Shown one piece after another: positions 10,179-18,003 of a stretch of DNA of 64,000 bases. The stretch covers positions 3,224,001 through 3,288,000 of the forward strand of contig NZ_CP132976.1 in NCBI RefSeq assembly GCF_030864005.1. Reading direction: 5' to 3'. Position 1 is the stretch's first letter, and every line of letters begins with the position of its first letter. A program made the translations under genes and the position numbers. The notes under the pieces were generated by a model that was given only the letters and a program-made list of their open reading frames with translations, was not told where the DNA came from and did no database searches. Source of the stretch: Achromobacter seleniivolatilans. GTDB taxonomy: Bacteria; Pseudomonadota; Gammaproteobacteria; Burkholderiales; Burkholderiaceae_B.

Positions 10179-11357
10179 ATGCTTTTGCCCATCCTGTTAC
10201 TTTCCGCCGCTGGCTTTACCATCTTGACGACCGAATTCCTGATCGTCGGCTTGCTGCCCGGCTTGGCCCGCGACCTGCATGTCACCGTGTCCCAGGCTGG
10301 CTTGCTGGTGTCGCTCTTCGCGTTCACCGTAGCCGCAACCGGGCCTCTATTGACCGCACTGATGGCCAATATCGAGCGCAAGCGCCTGTTCATTGGCGTT
10401 TTGCTGCTGTTCGGCGTGTCCAATGCCGTGGCAGCGATGGCGCCGAACATCTGGGTCATGGCGATTGCACGCTTTGTTCCGGCACTGGCTCTGCCCGTGT
10501 TTTGGTCGCTGGCCAGCGCCACCGCCGTGGAACTAGTCGGGCCGGCGCGTGCGGGCCGCGCCATCTCCATGGTCGCCTTCGGCATCGTTGCAGCCACCGT
10601 GTTCGGCATTCCCATTGGCGTATTGATCTCGGACGCTTTCGGGTGGCGCGCCGCCTTCTGGGTTCTATCGGGCGTGGCCTTCGCGAAAGCTCTGCTGCTG
10701 CTGATCACCTTTCCAAGCACCCGTATCCGCGCCAACAGCGTCAAACTGGTTACGCAACTGCGTATCCTGCGCAATCCGATCGTGCTGGGTCATGTGATGC
10801 TGTCCCTGCTGGTCTTTACCGGCATGTTCACCGCGTATACCTATCTGGCGGACATGCTGGAACGCTTGGCCGGTTTTAACGGCCAGATTGTTGGCTGGAC
10901 CATGATGGCCTTTGGCGCCGTGGGACTGATCGGCAACACGCTGGGCGGCCGCATGGTCGACCGCAGCCCGCTGGGCGCGACTGCCCTGTTCTCGTCGTTG
11001 ATGGCAGCGGGACTGGCCTTCGTGGCGCCCGTGATGCAATCCCATGGTTTGCTGGCTGTAGCGTTGGGAATCTGGGGCATTGCGCAAGCCGCGCTATTCA
11101 TTGTTTGCCACGTGCGACTGATGAAGGCGGCCCCGGAAGCGCCCGCATTTGCCGCCTCGCTGAACATTTCAGGCGCCAATATCGGTATCGGCGTAGGTGC
11201 GGTGGTTGGCGGTCATGTCATCGACAACTACGGATTGGCGTCGCTGGGCTTGGCCGCAGCCGTAATTGTGGCGGTTTCGGTTGCCTTGGCCTTCCTGCTA
11301 ATGGCCGCAACGCGGCCGCGCCAGCAGACCAAAACTGCCTGCGCCAGCGCCGCCTGA
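10179..11357 (+). CDS. MFS transporter, DHA1-type (AraJ/PbuE-like) exporter
   Basis: Inner-membrane drug or metabolite:H+ antiporter of about 392 residues with 12 hydrophobic segments. The first helix contains TTEFLIVGLLPGLA, a segment typical of the DHA1 AraJ/YdhP/NepI group. The motif A-like loop between helices 2 and 3 reads TALMANIERKR. I prefer the ATG at 10179 because AGAGGA ends six bases before it; the ATG at 10173 directly abuts that site. Substrate is unknown. No regulator gene is adjacent. Confidence 0.85.
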   Translation: MLLPILLLSAAGFTILTTEFLIVGLLPGLARDLHVTVSQAGLLVSLFAFTVAATGPLLTALMANIERKRLFIGVLLLFGVSNAVAAMAPNIWVMAIARFVPALALPVFWSLASATAVELVGPARAGRAISMVAFGIVAATVFGIPIGVLISDAFGWRAAFWVLSGVAFAKALLLLITFPSTRIRANSVKLVTQLRILRNPIVLGHVMLSLLVFTGMFTAYTYLADMLERLAGFNGQIVGWTMMAFGAVGLIGNTLGGRMVDRSPLGATALFSSLMAAGLAFVAPVMQSHGLLAVALGIWGIAQAALFIVCHVRLMKAAPEAPAFAASLNISGANIGIGVGAVVGGHVIDNYGLASLGLAAAVIVAVSVALAFLLMAATRPRQQTKTACASAA

Positions 11358-11431
11358 CCCCTGCGTGTGTCCGCCGCGCCACGCCTGAAGAGGCGCGCGC
11401 GAACACCGCAGCAGGCTATGGCGTTTCCCAG

Positions 11432-11437
11432 TACAAT
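11432..11437 (+). promoter_or_regulatory. Probable -10 element of ssrA
   Basis: TACAAT ends ten bases before the first G of the mature tmRNA. I see no good -35 element at the usual distance, so only the -10 is proposed. Confidence 0.4.
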
Positions 11438-11447
11438 AGAAGTTCTT

Positions 11448-11837
11448 GGGGCCGATCCGGATTCGACGTGGGTCGCGAAACAACTCAGGGCATGCCGAGC
11501 ACCAGTTCGCTCGTTAAACCACTGGAAACACTACAAACGCCAACGACGAGCGTTTCGCTCTCGCCGCTTAAGCGGTGAGCCGCTGCACTGATCTGTCCTT
11601 GGGTCAGGCGGAGGAAGGCAACTTCCTAGGGGGGTAACCCTCGAACCGCAGCAGTGACATTCACAAGGAATCGGTCTGCGCTGGGGTCACACGGCTCAGA
11701 TTTAAATTACGTGAATCGCTTTGGTCCGGCCTGTCGGTTGGCTAAGTCCAAAGTTAAAACTAAATAAATCGACTACGCATGTAGAACTGATTGCAGAGGG
11801 CTTGCGGACGGGGGTTCAATTCCCCCCGGCTCCACCA
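11448..11837 (+). ncRNA. ssrA: Transfer-messenger RNA (tmRNA)
   Basis: Rescues stalled ribosomes by trans-translation with SmpB. The 390-base gene begins GGGGCCGATCCGGATTCGACG and ends with a tRNA-like arm (GGGGGTTCAATTCCCCCC) and encoded CCA; the first seven bases pair with the 3' acceptor strand. The tag frame starts at GCC 11539 and reads A-N-D-E-R-F-A-L-A-A before TAA at 11569-11571, the Bordetella-type tag ending in the usual proteolysis signal LAA. One-piece layout, no permutation. ssrA 3' ends are common integration sites, but no integrase is in this window. Confidence 0.97.
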
Positions 11838-11864
11838 AATTCTCTAGTGCTATCAAGCACTTAC

Positions 11865-11897
11865 AAAAGGCCAACTTTTAAAGTTGGCCTTTTTTTT
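11865..11897 (+). terminator. Rho-independent terminator of ssrA
   Basis: AAAGGCCAACTT / AAGTTGGCCTTT, a near-perfect 12-bp stem with a very short loop, followed by a T-run, 28 bases after the tmRNA CCA end. Confidence 0.9.
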
Positions 11898-12014
11898 CGG
11901 GCTGTTTTAGGTGGGATGGCCCGCCAGGTCCCACTTTTGAGGTGTACCTCACGCAAGGCCCGTAGCCAGGATGCACCGTTTTCGCCGATGCAGTCCTGCC
12001 CACTAGCGAAAGCG

Positions 12015-12278
12015 CTACTTCTGGACCGGTGCGTTTGCCAGTGCTTGCTTCATTGCGTCTGCTGCTTGTTTGCATGCAGCATCTTGAGTCGCGACTGGCA
12101 TATCCGCCATCTGTTTTTTCATGGCGTCATATTGCGGCTTCAGAGCTTCTGCCTGCGGGTTCGAACCAAGGAAGGTATCGATTTGCTTGAAGTACTCCAC
12201 ACAAGAGGGCGCCAGGTCAGCCGCAAAAGTGGCAGTGGAGAGGCAAGTCAGGGCCAAGGCAGCCAGGATTTTTTTCAT
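12015..12278 (-). CDS. Small secreted protein, DUF5339-like
   Basis: An 87-residue protein with a clear signal peptide (MKKILAALALTCLS, cleaved near TFAAD) and a mature part of about 67 residues with two cysteines (PSCVEYF and DAACKQA), probably disulfide-bonded in the periplasm. The helical Lys/Gln/Ala-rich middle and the spacing of the Cys remind me of DUF5339 proteins; that family call is from memory. No function is known to me. The start is set by the signal peptide; I see no good Shine-Dalgarno sequence before it. It stands alone on the minus strand between ssrA and the polysaccharide locus. Confidence 0.72.
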   Translation of the reverse strand: MKKILAALALTCLSTATFAADLAPSCVEYFKQIDTFLGSNPQAEALKPQYDAMKKQMADMPVATQDAACKQAADAMKQALANAPVQK

Positions 12279-12874
12279 GAGGGGATGCTCGCGTAGGAAC
12301 GAAATGTTTAAGGTGGGGAGGAAGCAGTATTCGTTTCTCAGCAGCGGCGGGGCTCGCGAAATTTCACAACGAAGCGTGGGAATATTCTGAAGAGCATGTG
12401 TACGGCCGCGGGATGCCAGAGTCCCCCATACAAGATCCAAGACTGAAGCCTTGTACGGACAGGGCAACGCTCAACGTCAGCGACGTGGGATATTTTTTTG
12501 CTTGCGCGGCCTGCTTGAAGGCGTATTGCGCATTTGGCTTCCATCTTTGCAATGCTTGACTCATCCGCGCTCATCAAGCCCTCGGTAACGAGTTATCGTT
12601 TCGGTATTGTGTTGTGACGCAGCGACTAGCCAAACGAATCTAAAAGTAACTGCGTATGTGGCGTGTTGCACACGCCTTAGCAGCGCGTCTGCTAATACCC
12701 GGCCCTAATTTTCTCTATAGGAAAAATGGGCCAAAACAGATCCCCAAAAACGCCATTCACCGGATATGTCCCCTACATTAAGTGGGCGCGAAATAATCCG
12801 TCACATATTACGAATACTTTCAAGACATAATTGATGCAGGGATTGCCAACTGCGTCTGTGAGGTCACTCTTGCG
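12279..12874. other. 596-base intergenic region upstream of the polysaccharide locus
   Basis: No convincing gene on either strand: the open frames here lack family-like sequence and ribosome sites. Its right part is richer in A+T than the coding sequence around it and holds a 7-bp hairpin (GGCGTGT/ACACGCC, 12660-12676). It must contain the promoter for the wecB operon and the leftward promoter for the small secreted protein, but I cannot fix either. Confidence 0.5.
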
Positions 12875-14035
12875 ATGAAAGTCCTTTCCATATTCGGGAC
12901 CCGTCCTGAAGCCATCAAAATGGCGCCTTTGGTCCATGCGCTGCAGCGCGACCCGCAGATTCAAAGCGTGGTCTGCGTGACGGGGCAACATCGGGAAATG
13001 CTGGATCAGGTATTGGCGCTGTTCGACCTGAATGCACAGCACGACCTGGACATCATGGTGCCGAACCAGACATTGAATGGTCTGTACGCCCGGCTGATCA
13101 GCCGGGTGGACGGCGTTCTGGAAGCCGAGCAGCCCGATTGCGTCCTGGTGCACGGCGATACCAGCACCGCTTCTGCTTGCGCGCTCGCGTCGTTTCATCG
13201 GCGTGTACGGATCGGCCATGTCGAGGCAGGATTGCGTACTGGCAATCTGGCCATGCCGTTTCCCGAAGAAATGAACCGCCGCGTGGTGGATGCTGTCGGC
13301 GATTGGCTGTTCGCTCCGACATCGGAATCGCGCGCCAATCTTATGCGTGAAAATCTGGCTGGCCAGATTACGGTGACCGGCAATACGGTGATCGACGCGC
13401 TGGCGATGACCTGCGCGAAACTCGAGCCCGGCAGTGCGCTCGCACGCCAATTGGATGCGCGATACGACTGGCTGGATACATCGCGGCGATTGCTGCTGGT
13501 GACCGGCCATCGGCGCGAGAGCTTTGGCGACGGCTTCAAGAACATTTGCGCGGCGCTTGCCACCTTGGCGCGACGCGACGACTTGCAGATCGTGTATCCC
13601 GTGCATCTGAACCCGCAAGTGCGCAATGTGGTGATGACCGAGCTGGCCGGTTTGCCCAACGTACATCTGATTGATCCGCTGGATTACCTGGACTTTGTCT
13701 GGTTCATGCAGCGTGCGTATTTGATTCTGACCGATTCAGGCGGGGTGCAGGAAGAAGCGCCCTATCTGGGCAAGCCCGTGCTGGTGATGCGCGATGTCAC
13801 TGAGCGCCCGGAAGCCGTGCGCGCAGGGACGGTGGCGCTCGTTGGCACCGATACGCAGCGCATCACCATTGAAGTGAATCGTTTGTTGGACGACCCAGGT
13901 CTCCACCAGTCCTTTTCGCGGCGCATCAATCCTTACGGCGATGGCCGCGCCAGCCTGCGCATCGTGGACACGCTGTGCGGCCGCGCTGTGTCGGAATTCG
14001 ATCCCTACGGATCAGCGTCCCCTTCGCCCGCCTGA
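12875..14035 (+). CDS. wecB: UDP-N-acetylglucosamine 2-epimerase (non-hydrolysing)
   Basis: Interconverts UDP-GlcNAc and UDP-ManNAc in the cytoplasm. The 386-residue protein has the family landmarks FGTRPEAIKMAPL (residues 7-19), VTGQHREML near 40, VHGDTSTA near 88, GHVEAGLRTGN near 109, TGHRRESFG near 209 and LTDSGGVQEEAPYLGKP near 283. As first gene of a co-directional run ending at 28034 it would supply UDP-ManNAc to the downstream NfrB-like synthase. In E. coli, WecB is needed for the NfrAB glycan that phage N4 recognises, but there it is encoded elsewhere, so the linkage here supports the same sugar. No UDP-ManNAc dehydrogenase gene follows. Confidence 0.93.
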   Translation: MKVLSIFGTRPEAIKMAPLVHALQRDPQIQSVVCVTGQHREMLDQVLALFDLNAQHDLDIMVPNQTLNGLYARLISRVDGVLEAEQPDCVLVHGDTSTASACALASFHRRVRIGHVEAGLRTGNLAMPFPEEMNRRVVDAVGDWLFAPTSESRANLMRENLAGQITVTGNTVIDALAMTCAKLEPGSALARQLDARYDWLDTSRRLLLVTGHRRESFGDGFKNICAALATLARRDDLQIVYPVHLNPQVRNVVMTELAGLPNVHLIDPLDYLDFVWFMQRAYLILTDSGGVQEEAPYLGKPVLVMRDVTERPEAVRAGTVALVGTDTQRITIEVNRLLDDPGLHQSFSRRINPYGDGRASLRIVDTLCGRAVSEFDPYGSASPSPA

Positions 14036-14070
14036 TGCCCCCCGCAATGTATCCCCTGCCCGGAGCCCCC

Positions 14071-16287
14071 ATGCCCCACCCCTCCCCCTATTCGCCCGTT
14101 GCCCGCACGTTGTGCCGCGCCCTGATGGCCGCCGGCCTGCTGCTCCCGATGGGCGTTATGGCCAGTCCTGCTGGCGATGCGCTACGGCACTTGCAAGGCG
14201 ACGACTGGGTAACACGCAACACCACGCTGCAAGATCTGGGCATCACGGAACCTGTCGTGTTGAGCAGTAGCGATGCACGCCAGGAGTTCTATCTGCCGGT
14301 ACCTCGGGGCGTGCCCATCTCCGATGCGACCCTGAACTTCGACGCCAAGTACACCAAGGGCGAACCGGGCCGGACCAGCATGGTGCTGTGGGTGGACGGG
14401 GTGCCACAAGCGGCGCAACGCATCGCCGATGGCGACGGCTCCGTGGCCCGCACGCTGAATGTCGAACAGCGCAACCGCGCTACGGGATTTCTGCGGTTGG
14501 GGGTGGATTGGCAGTCGGAAATCGCGCTGCGGCATTGTGAGAGCAATCGCGCCACGGCCAACGCGCTGACCATATCTCCGCAAACGCGGCTGTCGTACCG
14601 CTATGACGCATCGGCCATTGGCAACCTGGATGACGCCTGGGGCACGCTGCCCGGCAGGCCCGTGTTGATGGTGGCGGGCGCCAAGCTGGATCAGCAAGCT
14701 TTCGACAGCGCTTGGCGCATCGGTGTGGCCATGGAGCGCACCGGCAAGCGGGTTGCGGTCAAGGGCTTTCCGTCGGTAGGCGACGAGGTTGACACACGCG
14801 GACTGCAAGTGCCCCCGGGCCTGGGCCAGATCCCCGCGTTTGCGGCACTGTCGAATAGCGAAAAACACAAGCTGGCCAGCCCCGCGGAAATCGGCGCGCT
14901 GCTGGTGATGGGCGCCCCCGCCGTGACCGGAGACGTGGTGATCTCCGACGCATCGCTGCGCGCCAAATACAACGAAGCGCTGGATGCCTTGAAAGCGCAA
15001 TTGGCGGCAGATACCGATGCCGCCGACGCCTTCAAGGCCTGGCGCCAACAGCGCATGCCTCTGGCAAATGCGGACGTGCCGTCCAAGGATATCCGCTTGG
15101 TGTCTTTGGGCCGCCAGGCGGTGATCGCCGTGGCTGCGGATGCGGGCGCTCAAGGCGCAGGGGCCTTTGATACGGCGTGGCGCCGCATTTTGGTCACGCG
15201 TCAGGTCAACGTAAAAGCAGCGATGCCGCCGCAGACCTTCCTGGACGGCGGCTTGCGGCTGACCACGTTGGGCGGGACGGCCGACAGCTTTGACGTCGTT
15301 GCGCGCGGCGACTGGAACACGACATTCCCGCTGGCATCCGTATCGGCCGACGGTCAGATGCCGGATGAGCTCGTAATGGATCTGGCCGCGGCGCCCGGCG
15401 CATCGACCACGCGACCCGTGGCCTCGGTGTTCTGGAACGGCATTCTGCTGGCCGCCAAGCAATTGGATGCCACGGGCAAGCCTGAGCGGCTGACGGCGCG
15501 CGTGCCTGGGTATGCGCTGGGTGTCACCAATGCCGTGCGCGTCACGTTCCAGCGTCAGCCGGTCTCCGTCGATTGCAATGAAATTCCCCAGGGTTACCCG
15601 GTGAATGTCCTGCCGACCAGCTACGTCAAGCCGGGCAAGGCGCAACCCGATGGCACCTTTGTGGGCCTGCTGCCGCTGCTTGCCAGCACCCCCCAACTGA
15701 TCATTCCCGATACCTATCTGGCGGATGCGCCCGACAATATCAAGCGTGTGATCGGCATCGCCTCGGCAAGCGGCGTATCGGCAACCCGCGCCGAGCTGGC
15801 CGTAACGCCCGCCGGACAAGCCGTCAAACCTAACCGGCCATTCCTGGCGATGGAAGTCGCGGTGGACGGAGCCAAGCCGTTGGTGCAAGTCACCGACCGC
15901 AAGCAGTTGCGCGTGGCCGGCAAGGACACGGCCTGGCTGGACGTCACCGGCCTAGACCATCTGAGCACTGCCGAAGTCGTCAGTGCCGGGGGCCAGGACG
16001 GTTTGCTGTGGCACACCTTGGGCGAGCATCCAGCCACGCTGGATGCGCCATTCGTGCTGAACCGTGGCAACGTCGCCATCATCGGCGCGGCAGGTCCATT
16101 GGCGTGGATTGACAGCGCCAATCCTGACGCCAGCCATCCTCCCGGCGCGGGCGAGAGCGCCTTCTTTGAATGGCGCCGCTATATCTCGTGGAGCGTCCCC
16201 GCCATCAGCATTGGCATGCTCGTGCTGATCCTGATTCTGATCGTGGCCTTGCGCGTGAACCGCAGAAAGAACAAGGACACCAAGTAA
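14071..16287 (+). CDS. BcsB-like periplasmic polysaccharide synthase partner, membrane-anchored
   Basis: A 738-residue exported protein: signal peptide at 1-32 (hydrophobic AAGLLLPMGVMA), a long periplasmic part, and a single C-terminal transmembrane helix (about 700-725) followed by a Lys/Arg tail. This layout and scattered segments (FYLPVPRGVPISDATLNF, TISPQTRLSYRYD, ASVFWNGILLAAKQL) match the BcsB family of alternating carbohydrate-binding and flavodoxin-like domains that guides cellulose out of BcsA. Similarity is distant. I chose the ATG at 14071 because GGAG lies five bases before it; an ATG at 14035 overlaps the wecB stop (TGATG) and would add 12 residues. Probable role: guiding nascent glycan from NfrB towards NfrA. 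Confidence 0.72.
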   Translation: MPHPSPYSPVARTLCRALMAAGLLLPMGVMASPAGDALRHLQGDDWVTRNTTLQDLGITEPVVLSSSDARQEFYLPVPRGVPISDATLNFDAKYTKGEPGRTSMVLWVDGVPQAAQRIADGDGSVARTLNVEQRNRATGFLRLGVDWQSEIALRHCESNRATANALTISPQTRLSYRYDASAIGNLDDAWGTLPGRPVLMVAGAKLDQQAFDSAWRIGVAMERTGKRVAVKGFPSVGDEVDTRGLQVPPGLGQIPAFAALSNSEKHKLASPAEIGALLVMGAPAVTGDVVISDASLRAKYNEALDALKAQLAADTDAADAFKAWRQQRMPLANADVPSKDIRLVSLGRQAVIAVAADAGAQGAGAFDTAWRRILVTRQVNVKAAMPPQTFLDGGLRLTTLGGTADSFDVVARGDWNTTFPLASVSADGQMPDELVMDLAAAPGASTTRPVASVFWNGILLAAKQLDATGKPERLTARVPGYALGVTNAVRVTFQRQPVSVDCNEIPQGYPVNVLPTSYVKPGKAQPDGTFVGLLPLLASTPQLIIPDTYLADAPDNIKRVIGIASASGVSATRAELAVTPAGQAVKPNRPFLAMEVAVDGAKPLVQVTDRKQLRVAGKDTAWLDVTGLDHLSTAEVVSAGGQDGLLWHTLGEHPATLDAPFVLNRGNVAIIGAAGPLAWIDSANPDASHPPGAGESAFFEWRRYISWSVPAISIGMLVLILILIVALRVNRRKNKDTK

Positions 16288-16305
16288 CCCGGAGGATTAA
16301 GCACC

Positions 16306-18003
16306 ATGTCCTCGCTTTACTGGCCCTATTTCATCGCGGATTACTACCGCGGGCTGGAAATCGTGACCGCCGTCGTGGGCGTGATCATCCTGCTGTCGAG
16401 TCTGGATGATCTGTTCATCGACGGTTGGTACTGGCTGCGCGAACTGCGGCGGTCGCTGACGATCAAGCGCCGCTACGTCGCGCTGTCTGCGGAACAATTG
16501 CGCGCGAAAGAAGAGCAGCCACTGGCCATCATGGTGCCCGCCTGGCTTGAGTACGACGTGATTTCGTCGATGCTTGAGACGATGGTGTCGACGCTTGAAT
16601 ACAAGAATTACATGATCTTTGCTGGCACCTACCAGAATGACCAGCGCACGATCGACGAAGTGGAGCGCATGCGGCGGCGCTATCGCCAACTGGTTCGCGT
16701 GGAGGTGCCGCACGATGGGCCGACATGCAAGGCGGACTGCCTGAATTGGATCGTGCAAGCCATCTTTGCGCAGAACGAAAAACAGCCGGTGCCGTTTGCC
16801 GGCGTCATTCTGCATGACAGCGAAGACGTGCTGCACCCGCTTGAACTGAAGTACTACAACTATCTGCTGCCCCGCATTGACTTCATCCAGCTGCCTGTCA
16901 CGTCATTGGAGCGCCACTGGTATGAATTGGTCGCTGGCACCTATATGGATGAATTCGCGGAATGGCACACCAAAGATCTGGTCGTGCGCGAAAGCCTGTC
17001 CAAGATGGTTCCATCCGCTGGCGTGGGCACCTGCTTCTCGCGTCACGCGCTGGAAGTGCTGGCGGCGGAAACGAACAACCAGCCGTTCAACACCGACACG
17101 CTGACCGAGGATTACGACATCGGCGCGCGTCTGGCCCAGCGCGGCATGAAGCAGATTTTCGGCAAGTTCCGGGTGGAATATGTGACGCGCCGCCGCTCAT
17201 GGTTCGGCCTGGGTCCAGAGAAAATCTCGACGATCCGAATGCCCTTGGGCGTACGCGAATATTTTCCCAACACCTTTCGCACCGCGTATCGGCAGAAGGC
17301 GCGCTGGACGTTGGGGATCGGTCTGCAAGGCTGGCAGCAGGTGGGCTGGACAGGGTCACTCGCGACCCGGTACTTGCTGTTTCGCGACCGCAAGGGCTTG
17401 ATCACGTCCTTCATTGCGATCCTGGCTTACGTGCTGCTGGCCAACTTCTTTATATTCTTCCTGGCTGATAAATTTGGCTGGTGGACGGTGTATTACCCGT
17501 CGTACTTCAAGCCCGGCGGCTGGCTCGTCACGCTGATGTGGATCAACGCCGTTGCACTGCTGCTGCGCGTGGTGCAGCGCTCGTACTTCGTCGGCCGCAT
17601 GTATGGCTGGGAGCATGCCCTGTTGTCGATACCCCGAATGATCGTCGGCAATTTCATCAATGCGATGGCCGCGGCCCGTGCCTGGCGCTTGTTCATCATG
17701 CATCTGATCACCGGCCGGCGCCTGGCCTGGGACAAGACGATGCATGACTTCCCCACCACCGATCAGCTGTCGCAGCAACGCCAGCGCCTGGGTGAACTGC
17801 TGTTGTCCTGGCAGGCGATCGACCAGGCGACGCTGGCGCAGGCGCTGGAAATCCAGGCGCGCGAGAAAAAACCATTAGGCAAGATCCTGATGGAGCAAGG
17901 ATGGCTGGACGAACGCACGCTCACTGAAGCCATCGATTTTCAACAGGCGGGACAGGCAGATAGCCGGCCGCCGCACGCAGAAGATAAACCCGCTACGACA
18001 TGA
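16306..18003 (+). CDS. nfrB: NfrB-like processive glycosyltransferase with C-terminal MshEN domain
   Basis: Inner-membrane family 2 glycosyltransferase, 565 residues. One N-terminal helix (about 17-33) precedes the GT2 domain with the substrate motif CKADCLNW (141-148), DSED (171-174), the catalytic TED (267-269) and an RQKARW motif (329-334), the equivalent of the processive QxxRW. Helices follow at about 366-386, 406-422 and 435-455. Residues 494-545 look like two MshEN repeats (RLGELLLSWQAI and PLGKILMEQGWL), a c-di-GMP binding fold, also present in E. coli NfrB. It is shorter than E. coli NfrB (about 745 residues). A GGAGGA site precedes the ATG; the stop overlaps nfrA by four bases. It probably polymerises ManNAc or GlcNAc from the WecB pool. 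Confidence 0.87.
   Translation: MSSLYWPYFIADYYRGLEIVTAVVGVIILLSSLDDLFIDGWYWLRELRRSLTIKRRYVALSAEQLRAKEEQPLAIMVPAWLEYDVISSMLETMVSTLEYKNYMIFAGTYQNDQRTIDEVERMRRRYRQLVRVEVPHDGPTCKADCLNWIVQAIFAQNEKQPVPFAGVILHDSEDVLHPLELKYYNYLLPRIDFIQLPVTSLERHWYELVAGTYMDEFAEWHTKDLVVRESLSKMVPSAGVGTCFSRHALEVLAAETNNQPFNTDTLTEDYDIGARLAQRGMKQIFGKFRVEYVTRRRSWFGLGPEKISTIRMPLGVREYFPNTFRTAYRQKARWTLGIGLQGWQQVGWTGSLATRYLLFRDRKGLITSFIAILAYVLLANFFIFFLADKFGWWTVYYPSYFKPGGWLVTLMWINAVALLLRVVQRSYFVGRMYGWEHALLSIPRMIVGNFINAMAAARAWRLFIMHLITGRRLAWDKTMHDFPTTDQLSQQRQRLGELLLSWQAIDQATLAQALEIQAREKKPLGKILMEQGWLDERTLTEAIDFQQAGQADSRPPHAEDKPATT

Noticed and set aside
11448..11837. Short open frames across the tmRNA
   Set aside because: They are explained fully by ssrA, including its tag frame and tRNA-like ends.
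12338..12577. Small minus-strand frames in the region before wecB
   Set aside because: No ribosome site, signal or family likeness; composition is that of non-coding sequence.
14182..15888. A 568-codon frame antisense to the BcsB-like gene
   Set aside because: No start context or family features; the sense gene has a signal peptide, a membrane anchor and operon overlaps.
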